DNA of 64,000 nucleotides from Sphingomonas sp. (GTDB lineage Bacteria > Pseudomonadota > Alphaproteobacteria > Sphingomonadales > Sphingomonadaceae), in contig NZ_JAHBZI010000001.1 of assembly GCF_019635515.1 (NCBI RefSeq), forward strand, positions 1,488,001 through 1,552,000, read 5' to 3'. The position numbers and the translations under genes were made by a program. This document shows positions 29,673-39,548 of the stretch, piece after piece; position 1 is the first letter of the stretch, and each line of letters begins with the position of its first letter. The notes under the pieces were generated by a model that saw nothing but the letters and a program-made list of their open reading frames with translations, ran no database searches and was not told the origin of the DNA.

Positions 29673-30074
29673 TCAGGCGTGGAGCGGCGGTCCGGTGGCG
29701 AAGGGGGGCGGGGCGACGAGCCCGCGACCGGGGAAGGCGATCAGGGCCGGGCGGAATACGATTGGCGCTTCGACCGGCGCGACGATCTCGGGAAGCGGAT
29801 CGCCGGCGGTCATCGGCTGCGCGGCGGCGGCGAAGGAACAGGGCTGGTCCGGCGCGGACTTATGCTTGGCTGGGCGATCCTTCAGCGCGGCATCGAGCAG
29901 CGCCTGCCCCTCGGCCTGCGCGCCCGGGCTGACGGCATTGCACCAGCCGATCGAGATACCGCCCGCATGCGCTTCGGGCATCCAGCCGGCGGGAAGCTTT
30001 AGCAGCAGCGCGCAAGCGAGCAGCAGCAGCGCCACGCGCCGCCATCCTGCTCGCCGGGTTGCCGCTCCGATCAT
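29673..30074 (-). CDS. DUF2946 family protein
   Basis: 133 aa. An N-terminal hydrophobic segment (RRVALLLLACALLLKLPAGWMP) carries the family's PAGWMP signature. Two cysteines follow in the exported part (SIGWCNAV and QPCSFAAA), then a Pro-rich tail. ATG 30074 was preferred to a start 12 codons upstream. It is directly upstream of the TonB receptor gene, a common pairing. The molecular role is not known; metal relation is only suspected. Confidence 0.78.
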   Translation of the reverse strand: MIGAATRRAGWRRVALLLLACALLLKLPAGWMPEAHAGGISIGWCNAVSPGAQAEGQALLDAALKDRPAKHKSAPDQPCSFAAAAQPMTAGDPLPEIVAPVEAPIVFRPALIAFPGRGLVAPPPFATGPPLHA

Positions 30075-30112
30075 CGCGCCGCCCTTCGCGCAAATGGCGG
30101 TGGCGAACAAGC

Positions 30113-30125
30113 GGACAATTTGTCC
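30113..30125. promoter_or_regulatory. short perfect palindrome upstream of the DUF2946/TonB pair
   Basis: GGACAA-T-TTGTCC is a perfect 13-bp inverted repeat, 39 bp upstream of the DUF2946 start. Position and symmetry suit an operator for the minus-strand pair. The regulator is unknown. Confidence 0.4.
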
Positions 30126-30173
30126 CAGGCAAATCGACGCCTGATTAATGGCCGCGGCGCGGGGAGGAGCCCT

Positions 30174-30518
30174 CTAGCCCGTAACGGGCAGGCGCAAACT
30201 GCCGTCGGGCTCGTAATGGACCTCGCTATAAGCGGTGACCTCGTCGAGCGTGAGGTCGCCATAGAGATGCGGGAATAACGCGCCACCGCGCGATTCCTCC
30301 CACTTCACCGTATCGCCGAGCGCTTCGAGGTCGACCGCAGCGAGCCATAGGCCGTCCTGTCCGGAGAAATGCCTGTCGAGCGTTTCCTGGAGCTGGGACG
30401 CGGTGGAGAGATGAATAAAACCATCCTTCCGATCGACCGGCGCGCCCTTGAAGCTGCCTTGCTCGAGCGCGGTCATCTGATCGGCGGTGAGAACCTTATA
30501 GGCGGTGGTTTCACGCAT
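30174..30518 (-). CDS. DUF952 domain-containing protein
   Basis: 114-aa small cytoplasmic protein. The family blocks are AYKVLTADQMTALEQGSFKGAPVDRKDGFIHLSTASQLQETLDRHF (split over the first 50 residues), LWLAAVDLEALG and LFPHLYGDL. The DGFIHLST histidine and the FPHLYG histidine are the conserved residues. ATG 30518 was chosen; 28 extra upstream codons lack family similarity. Function unknown; the fold is related to a glutathione-transferase-like or ADP-ribosyl-binding family by report only. Confidence 0.85.
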   Translation of the reverse strand: MRETTAYKVLTADQMTALEQGSFKGAPVDRKDGFIHLSTASQLQETLDRHFSGQDGLWLAAVDLEALGDTVKWEESRGGALFPHLYGDLTLDEVTAYSEVHYEPDGSLRLPVTG

Positions 30519-30545
30519 CTTGTCTCTCCATCTGCCACCAAATCC

Positions 30546-30570
30546 CGTCACGCCGGACTTGTTCCGGGTC
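30546..30570. repeat. degenerate solo copy of the GIY-YIG-associated palindrome
   Basis: GTCACGCCGGACTTGTTCCGG keeps the order GTCAC, CCGG arm, CTTGT loop and CCGG arm of the 15330 repeat, but with mismatches. It lies upstream of the DUF952 gene and is not next to a nuclease gene. Confidence 0.5.
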
Positions 30571-30676
30571 TGGCCGCGCGTCAACTGCGTGCAGCCGGAC
30601 AATATCGCCGATGGCAGATCGGCGTTAGCCTGCCGATCGGCAATTCGGTATGCCGAAGGAAAAGGGGGGAATGCAT

Positions 30677-31477
30677 ATGCGAGATCTTTCGATCGATGAC
30701 CCGCTGGAGGATTTCACGCCGCGTGACTTTCACCTGCTCGGGAAATCGCGGCGAACCTATGTTTCGGGTAGCGGCCCGGCGGTGATCGTGATGGCCGAAA
30801 TCCCCTGCATAAGCCCGCATGTCGCCCGCTTCGCGCGGTGGGTCCGGGATGCGGGATTCACGGTCTACCTGCCGCACCTGTTCGGCAGGGACGGCGCGGC
30901 GCCTACCAAGGCGGGTGCGCTGTGGACGCTGGGGGGCGCCTGTATCAGTGCGGAATTCAGGGCATTCGCCGCCAACGCCTCAAGCCCGGCGACCCAATGG
31001 CTTCGCGCGCTGGCCGCCGAAGCCCATTCCGAATGCGGCGGGCCGGGCGTGGGCGCGATCGGCATGTGCTTCACCGGCAATTTCGCCTTGTCGATGATGC
31101 TGGAGAAATCGGTGATCGCTCCGGTCATGGCGCAACCCTCGCTGCCGCTCAATAACGCCGCCGGAATGGCAATCGCGGAGGACGAGATCGCCGCGATCCG
31201 GACACGGATGGAAGCGGAGGATCTGACCGTGCTGGCGTACCGGTTCGAGGGCGACAGGCTGTGCCGGGCCGCGCGCTTTGCCGCCTTTCAGGATGCCCTG
31301 GGCGATCGCTTTCAACCACGCGTCCTTCCCGACACCGCCGCCAACCCCGACGCGCCGCTCAAGAATCCGCACAGCGTGCTGACGATTCATTTGATCGATG
31401 AGGCGGGGCAGCCGACCCTCGATGCGCGCGACGAGATATTGCGTTTCCTGGAGATGCGCTTGCACGCCGCCGGGTGA
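30677..31477 (+). CDS. dienelactone hydrolase family protein
   Basis: 266-aa alpha/beta hydrolase. The nucleophile elbow IGMCFTGNFAL places Cys131 where dienelactone hydrolase has its catalytic cysteine (GxCxGG). VIVMAEIPCISPHVARFARWVRDAGF gives the first strands and the conserved Glu, and a late His (VLTIHLIDEAG) could complete the triad. Of three in-frame methionines (30650, 30671, 30677), the last sits 7 bases after AGGGGGG and was chosen. Substrate unknown. Convergent with a LuxR-type regulator, stop codons abutting. Confidence 0.85.
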   Translation: MRDLSIDDPLEDFTPRDFHLLGKSRRTYVSGSGPAVIVMAEIPCISPHVARFARWVRDAGFTVYLPHLFGRDGAAPTKAGALWTLGGACISAEFRAFAANASSPATQWLRALAAEAHSECGGPGVGAIGMCFTGNFALSMMLEKSVIAPVMAQPSLPLNNAAGMAIAEDEIAAIRTRMEAEDLTVLAYRFEGDRLCRAARFAAFQDALGDRFQPRVLPDTAANPDAPLKNPHSVLTIHLIDEAGQPTLDARDEILRFLEMRLHAAG

Positions 31478-32605
31478 TCAGACGCTGCGGGTCAGCAGAT
31501 GTGCAAGTTCGGCTTTGCTGCGGCATCCCGTTTTGGCGAGAATCTGGCGGAGATGGCTCCGCACCGTCCCGACGCCCAGACAAAGCCGGGTAGCCATGTC
31601 CCCATCCTGAAGCCCCTCCATCGAAAGCGCCGCCACGCGGGATTCGGAAAGGGTCAATCCGAACAGGTCTCGCCACAGCACGGGGCGCGGATCGATTTTG
31701 GCGCAGGGGTCATGAATCGTGACCAGCACGCATGCGCCCGATCGAAACACCTGCCGGAACGAATTGGGCGCGGGGACGAGATCGAGAACGAATGCCGCTC
31801 GCCCTGAAATGCGCGAAACCTTGAGCAGCGCCGGAGCGTCTTCCGCAATGGCCGGCCGAACGAGACGCCGGAGCATCGCGTCGAATTGCTGGCGTTCGGT
31901 CAATCTGGCGGGTCCGAACAATCCGCTACGGATAGTCAGGCCATCTTCAGACGCGACGATGGCCAGCGCGGCGGCGCTGGCCCAAACCACTCTGCCTTGC
32001 CGATCGAGCAACAGCGTGGCCCTGCCCGATGCGTCGATGCTCGCTTCCAGCGCCGAGATGCGGGCATCCGTCTCCCCAAACAGCGCAGTGACGCGAAACG
32101 CCCGCGCGATGTGGGGGGCGATCCTGTCAAAGCTGGTGCGTTCGCGCGGATCGCGAACCCTGTCCGATGGCATGTGGAAGGACCAGCCGCCAATCAGGCC
32201 GTCCCCGACCTCCGTGGTTCGCGATATGCGGCGATTGACGCCGGCGACGTCTTCCATCCAGCGCAGGAAACCGCTTCGATCTATTTCCTGCGGCGAAAGG
32301 ATTTCATGGGTCTCGGTCGTCCAGTCGGTTTTGCCGGTCAGGTGAAGCGTGGGATCGTACCGCCACATCTCATTGTGATAGCGCTGGATATCCGCGTCGC
32401 TGAAATTCCAGTGACCGTCGAAAAGATAGGGATTGTCTGCGAAGGGCCGGGCCCCCGCGCGCGGCAACACGTACCAGAAGGAGCCCGCCGATCCGAGATG
32501 TTCGGCAATGCGCGGCATCAGATAGCCGATCGCGCCCGCATCCCCGACATGATCATATATCTCCGCGATCAAGGCGAGATCGCGGGTGTGATCCAGATGG
32601 CGCAT
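31478..32605 (-). CDS. LuxR-family transcriptional regulator
   Basis: 375 aa. The C-terminal 65 residues are a LuxR helix-turn-helix (LTLSESRVAALSMEGLQDGDMATRLCLGVGTVRSHLRQILAKTGCRSKAELAHLL). The N-terminal 300 residues contain no response-regulator receiver and no recognisable autoinducer domain; a PAS-like stretch may lie around residues 190-230 (GRATLLLDRQGRVVWASAAAL). It is divergent from the lipoprotein gene at 32817 and could regulate it. The signal is unknown. Confidence 0.85.
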   Translation of the reverse strand: MRHLDHTRDLALIAEIYDHVGDAGAIGYLMPRIAEHLGSAGSFWYVLPRAGARPFADNPYLFDGHWNFSDADIQRYHNEMWRYDPTLHLTGKTDWTTETHEILSPQEIDRSGFLRWMEDVAGVNRRISRTTEVGDGLIGGWSFHMPSDRVRDPRERTSFDRIAPHIARAFRVTALFGETDARISALEASIDASGRATLLLDRQGRVVWASAAALAIVASEDGLTIRSGLFGPARLTERQQFDAMLRRLVRPAIAEDAPALLKVSRISGRAAFVLDLVPAPNSFRQVFRSGACVLVTIHDPCAKIDPRPVLWRDLFGLTLSESRVAALSMEGLQDGDMATRLCLGVGTVRSHLRQILAKTGCRSKAELAHLLTRSV

Positions 32606-32816
32606 TTCAGGTCGCCTCGAGGCGATTCATCGCGATCGAACGATCGGATGCGGTGCGGATATCTGCCAGTACGATCACATCCCCCCTCCTTGCATCATCA
32701 TGCAGATAATCCCGCGCCCGGCAATATCGCAGCCAGCGCGTCGCTACGCTTATGCAATATTGGAGAGGTTCGCGCGAAAATGTCCCGGTAAATCCCGTCC
32801 GACACGGGAGGATCGC

Positions 32817-34439
32817 ATGGGTATCGGGAGAAACGGCAAGGCGCGCGGCCTCATCATCGGCGCGTTTGGACTGCTCACCACCGCGTGCAGCGGAGGCGGG
32901 AGCGCGAGCGGCGGCACGACCGTCACGCCAACGCCGACCCCCGTCGCGACCGCGACGCTTACAGCCGGCGCGACTCGAGCGGTGATCGGGGAAGCGGTAT
33001 CGCTGACCTGGAGCTCCGCCAACGCCGCCAGTTGCGCCGCGTCCGGCGACTGGAGCGCGACCATCGGCACAAGCGGCTCGTCGAATGTCAGCTTCGCGAC
33101 CGCCGGGACCAAGACGCTGACGCTCACCTGCGGCGGCGCCACCGCATCCGCCACCGTCACGGTGGTCGCCGTGACGAGCTACACGGTCCCGACCAATGTC
33201 GCCTCGATCACCTATCCGGCCAGCTATACCACGCCGACCGCGCGCGCCGCCGACCTCGACAACCCGCTTTGCGGCACGGGGCTGAGCGCGGTCACCTATC
33301 CGCAAAGCTGGATCGGCCGATATCCGCTTCCGGCGGTTTCGGGCGCGCCGATGGCATCGGCGATCCAGCGCGGCATCGGAATGAAGGATGTATGGCAGGC
33401 GAACAACGCGTCCTATGTCACCGGCTGTACCGCCACGGCCCGCAGCGAGCTCACCAACACCTTTCAGCGTATCAAGGCGCTGGGCGGCGATTATGTCACG
33501 CTCGACCCCTGGACCTTCATCGGCGTGAATTCCGGCGGTGACTGGTACATCCGCAATCCGGGCGAACTGTCGACGACTTCGTCGACAATGAACGACACCA
33601 ACCTGACCTGGGCCGTCGCAGAGGCGCATCGGCTCGGCCTGAAGGTCCACTGGATCAGCCAGGTCCAGGGCATGTACACGGGCGGGGTGACCTCGGTTCC
33701 CGACGCCACGCGGGCGAACGTGACGAAATTCTTCGACGCCTATGTCCCCTATATGGTCGAACGCGCCCAGTTCCTCCAGGGCATCGGCGTCGATGTGATC
33801 GCGGTCAGTTGCCAGTGCTTCACCGTTCTGGAGGACAATGCGTTCGCCGATATCTACGAAGCGAAAATGGCGGCGCTGCTGCCGCAGGTTCGGGCCAGAT
33901 TCTCAGGCGTCATCCGCCTGTTCAACCACCCGTCGATCATGACCAACGCCACGATCCGCAACAATATCGATACGGTATCGATGAGCCTGTTCCTGAACGT
34001 GACGGCGGCGGAAGTCGCCGGGCTGACCACGGCGCAGCTCCGTGGGAAGTTCCAGAACACCCTGTCCGGCATCGATACGATCTATCACGGCCTGTCCAAG
34101 CCGGTCACGTTCGAGATCGGTGCGCCCTCGCGAACCGACTATTACACGACCGGCTATCTGGAGGAGACCTTCTGCACCTCGGGCTTCAACACGATCACCG
34201 GATCGGGCGACAGCTGCATCCAGAGATCGCTGACGACCGATCTGTCGCTTCAGGCGATGTATTATGAAGCCTATCTGGAGGCGGTGAAGGCGCAGACCCT
34301 GTTCAACACCTATGCGGTGGAAAGCGAAGCATATTGGCTGGTGGACGGCATCCAGCCTTCGAATACCTTCGCCAATCTCGCATTCTCCGTCCGCAGCAAG
34401 CCGGCGGAAGGCATCCTCAAGACATGGTTCGCGAGATAG
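32817..34439 (+). CDS. lipoprotein with Ig-like domain and TIM-barrel glycosidase-like domain
   Basis: 540 aa. The lipobox LLTTACSGGGS is followed by a Thr/Pro linker (VTPTPTPVATATLT) and an Ig-like beta domain to about residue 120 (with paired Cys in NAASCAASGDW and TLTCGGA). The remaining 400 residues contain RIKALGGDYVTLDPWTF, AVAEAHRLGLKVHWISQVQG and VDVIAVSCQCF. These look like successive strands and helices of a glycoside hydrolase-type TIM barrel, near GH113-like folds, but I cannot name the family. ATG 32817 has GGGAGG at 5 bases. Likely membrane-anchored in the periplasm or outer membrane; polysaccharide degradation is inferred. Confidence 0.7.
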   Translation: MGIGRNGKARGLIIGAFGLLTTACSGGGSASGGTTVTPTPTPVATATLTAGATRAVIGEAVSLTWSSANAASCAASGDWSATIGTSGSSNVSFATAGTKTLTLTCGGATASATVTVVAVTSYTVPTNVASITYPASYTTPTARAADLDNPLCGTGLSAVTYPQSWIGRYPLPAVSGAPMASAIQRGIGMKDVWQANNASYVTGCTATARSELTNTFQRIKALGGDYVTLDPWTFIGVNSGGDWYIRNPGELSTTSSTMNDTNLTWAVAEAHRLGLKVHWISQVQGMYTGGVTSVPDATRANVTKFFDAYVPYMVERAQFLQGIGVDVIAVSCQCFTVLEDNAFADIYEAKMAALLPQVRARFSGVIRLFNHPSIMTNATIRNNIDTVSMSLFLNVTAAEVAGLTTAQLRGKFQNTLSGIDTIYHGLSKPVTFEIGAPSRTDYYTTGYLEETFCTSGFNTITGSGDSCIQRSLTTDLSLQAMYYEAYLEAVKAQTLFNTYAVESEAYWLVDGIQPSNTFANLAFSVRSKPAEGILKTWFAR

Positions 34440-34547
34440 GGGTCGTCCGGAGTATTCGGCAGCGCCAGCAAATCATGCCGACGCACCGGCAACGCTGGTT
34501 CGAGAGCTGGAAAGTGATCTCCACCTTCCTGCCTTGAACCAAGAATA

Positions 34548-34569
34548 CCCCCGGCGCCAAGGCCGGGGG
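34548..34569. terminator. GC-rich hairpin between convergent genes
   Basis: CCCCCGGC/GCCGGGGG stem with a 6-nt loop, followed on the plus strand by ATAATTT. It lies between the lipoprotein stop and the gyrA stop and could terminate both. The core also resembles the GIY-YIG-associated palindromes. Confidence 0.5.
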
Positions 34570-34588
34570 ATAATTTGAACAGGATGGA

Positions 34589-37327
<2,739 letters not shown>

Positions 37328-37396
37328 ATCTCAGGTTTCCGATTGGCAAGGGTAAGTGTCGCGACTGCCCTAGCCGCCCAGTGCCGCGCTGCCAAG

Positions 37397-37434
37397 CCTC
37401 GCGTACGCACATGTACGCGCGCGCGTACGCGAGG
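37397..37434. promoter_or_regulatory. 38-bp inverted repeat upstream of gyrA
   Basis: Arms CCTCGCGTACGC and GCGTACGCGAGG are perfect 12-bp complements around a 14-nt centre that is itself rich in GTACGCGC. It lies about 70 bp upstream of the gyrA TTG and 136 bp upstream of the divergent TPR gene. Because both neighbours read away from it, an operator or a supercoiling-sensitive cruciform fits better than a terminator. Confidence 0.5.
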
Positions 37435-37569
37435 GAATTGAACCGCATCATTCAAACCGCGTTCAGCCCCTGTACGGCAACGGGACCGGAGATGCGCTTG
37501 TATGGCACGATGCGGCCATTTAGAGGGCTATCAAACCCCTATGCGTTTTCCCCTTGAGGAGAGTTTCGA

Positions 37570-38853
37570 ATGACCTTCGTTTCCAAGCTTGCGATGGCCG
37601 CGGTGCTGACGCTGGGCACCACCGCGCTCGGTGTGTCGCCCGCGCTCGCCCAGAAGTCGAAGAAGGACGACAAGGCGCAGGCCGCGGGCGCGCCGCAGCT
37701 CAAGGTGAGCAACGAATTCCGCAAGCCCGCCGCCGCCGCCGAGACCGCGGTGAAGGCCAAGGACTGGGCGACCGCCGACACCAACCTGGCCGCGGCCGAA
37801 GCCGTCGCCAAGAATGACGACGAGAAATATTTTGCCGCGTTCCTGCGACTCCAGCTCGAACTGGGCCGCAACAATGAGGACGGCCAGCTCAAGGCGATGA
37901 GCGCGCTGATCCCCAATCCGCGCACCCCGCCCGAGGCCGCCAAGGTCTATGGCGCCGCGTTCAACTATACGCTGGGCAGCCGGGCCGCGGCCGCCAAAAA
38001 GCATGACGAAGCGATCTCGTACATGCTCAAGGCGCGCGAATATGGCTCGACCGAGACAGACGTGCCGATCGTGCTCGCCAACGCCTATGCCGCGACCAAC
38101 AAGCCGGCCGAAGCCGTTGCCGAGGTCGATCGCGCCATCCAGCTGAGCAAGTCGCAGGGCCGCAAGCCGCCCGAGGCCTGGTATCAGTTCGCGATTCCCC
38201 GCGTGAACGCGCTGGGCGACCGCGCCGCCGTCGTCACCTGGTTGTCGCGCTATATCGGCGAATACCCGACCATGAAGAACTGGCATTGGGCGATCGACGT
38301 GTTCCGCGCCAGCGCGCCTGCCGGCGCCAACGCGCGCAGCGAGAAGATCGACGCGTTCCGCCTGAAGCGCGCCACCAACGCGCTGCCGAATCGCGGCGAT
38401 TATGCCGATTACGCGTTCGCGGCGCAGCAGGGCGGTCTGCCCTGGGAAGCCGTGTCGGTGATCGACGAGGGCCGCAAGAACAAGAAGATCCCGGACGGCG
38501 ACGCCGATGTCGCCAAGACCTACACCGCCGCGACGACGCAGGTGAAGTCGAGCGGCTCGCTCGAGGCGATGGTAAAGGCGTCGGCCGCCGACAAGAACGG
38601 CAAGGGCCTCGCCCAGACCGGCGACGCGTTCCTCGCTTCGGGCAACCAGGCGCGCGCGATCGAGATCTACGATCAGGCGCTGGCCAAGGGCGGCGTGAAC
38701 AACGACGAGGTCAACCTGCACCGCGGCATCGCCTATCAGCAGCTCGGCCAGAAGGATCAGGCGCGGGCGGCGTTCGGCGCGGTCAATGCCGGCCCGCTGG
38801 CCAATCTCGCGACGCTGTACATCACTTCGCTGGATCTGCCGCCGCTCAGCTGA
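37570..38853 (+). CDS. secreted tetratricopeptide-repeat protein
   Basis: 427 aa. The signal peptide MTFVSKLAMAAVLTLGTTALGVSPALAQ precedes a Lys/Ala-rich stretch and a helical solenoid. TPR-like units include NEFRKPAAAAETAVKAKDW, DVPIVLANAYAATNKPAEAVAEVDRAI, GDAFLASGNQARAIEIYDQAL and NLHRGIAYQQLGQKDQARAAF. GAGGAGAG lies 7 bases before the ATG. It is probably a periplasmic scaffold. The protein is common in sphingomonads, function unknown. A good terminator follows at 38878. Confidence 0.85.
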   Translation: MTFVSKLAMAAVLTLGTTALGVSPALAQKSKKDDKAQAAGAPQLKVSNEFRKPAAAAETAVKAKDWATADTNLAAAEAVAKNDDEKYFAAFLRLQLELGRNNEDGQLKAMSALIPNPRTPPEAAKVYGAAFNYTLGSRAAAAKKHDEAISYMLKAREYGSTETDVPIVLANAYAATNKPAEAVAEVDRAIQLSKSQGRKPPEAWYQFAIPRVNALGDRAAVVTWLSRYIGEYPTMKNWHWAIDVFRASAPAGANARSEKIDAFRLKRATNALPNRGDYADYAFAAQQGGLPWEAVSVIDEGRKNKKIPDGDADVAKTYTAATTQVKSSGSLEAMVKASAADKNGKGLAQTGDAFLASGNQARAIEIYDQALAKGGVNNDEVNLHRGIAYQQLGQKDQARAAFGAVNAGPLANLATLYITSLDLPPLS

Positions 38854-38877
38854 GCCGGGGCATCGTCGAAACGGAAG

Positions 38878-38903
38878 GGGCGGTCCGCACGGGCCGCCCT
38901 TTT
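38878..38903 (+). terminator. rho-independent terminator of the TPR-protein gene
   Basis: Stem GGGCGGTCC/GGGCCGCCC with a GCAC loop is followed by TTTTCG. It is placed 25 bp after the stop and just before the convergent Lrp-type gene. Confidence 0.8.
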
Positions 38904-38907
38904 CGTA

Positions 38908-39369
38908 TCAGGGAACCGGAACGCCCGGCAGCGCCTTCGACGTGCGGATCGTCAGCGACGTCTTCACATGCTCGACATTGGGCGCGGTGGTCAGCTTGGT
39001 GGTCAGGATGCGCTGGAAGCTCTGCAGGTCCGGCGCGACGATCTTGAGGATGAAGTCGATCTCCCCGTTCAGCATATGGCATTCGCGCACTTCGGGGATT
39101 TCCGCGACGAGCTGCTGGAATGCCTGGAGGTCGCTCTCGGCCTGGCTCTTGAGGCTGACCATCGCGAACACGGTGAGATTATACCCCAGGGCGACCGGAT
39201 CGAGCGCGGCGTGATAGCCGGTGATCGCGCCCGACTGCTCGAGCGCGCGAACGCGGCGCAGGCAGGGCGGGGCGGTCAGTCCGACTCGCTCGGCCAGCTC
39301 GACATTGGTCATCCGGCCATTATCCTGGAGCAGGGCGAGAATTCGGACGTCGATATCGTCGAAACGCAT
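38908..39369 (-). CDS. Lrp/AsnC family transcriptional regulator
   Basis: 153 aa. The N-terminal helix-turn-helix is FDDIDVRILALLQDNGRMTNVELAERVGLTAPPCLRRVRALEQSG. The C-terminal RAM (effector-binding) domain contains GYHAALDPVALGYNL and ECHMLNGEIDFILKIVAPDLQSFQRIL. This is the usual size and order. Start ATG 39369 is preferred to a frame running 41 codons upstream. Expected to bind DNA as oligomers in response to an amino acid that cannot be identified here. An imperfect palindrome at 39415 may be its own operator. Confidence 0.93.
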   Translation of the reverse strand: MRFDDIDVRILALLQDNGRMTNVELAERVGLTAPPCLRRVRALEQSGAITGYHAALDPVALGYNLTVFAMVSLKSQAESDLQAFQQLVAEIPEVRECHMLNGEIDFILKIVAPDLQSFQRILTTKLTTAPNVEHVKTSLTIRTSKALPGVPVP

Positions 39370-39414
39370 TTCATTGCCTCTGACTGGTGATTCGTGTCTG
39401 ATTACTGCGCTTAC

Positions 39415-39431
39415 GCATAATATAATTACGC
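39415..39431. promoter_or_regulatory. candidate Lrp-type operator
   Basis: GCATAAT-ATA-ATTACGC is a 17-bp AT-rich imperfect palindrome (6 of 7 matching arm positions), 46 bp upstream of the Lrp/AsnC start. TTACGC is also directly repeated here at a 15-bp period. Lrp family sites are typically of this size and AT-rich, so autoregulation is plausible. Confidence 0.45.
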
Positions 39432-39548
39432 GGCAACGCAATTGTCCCACATTGGATCGTGCCGAAATCACCTGTTTCTGCCCGGCGTCCAAGCAGTTAA
39501 GGAATCGTTACGGCGCGCGTTCTGGCGCCTGTAACCGGTGGGCACCCA

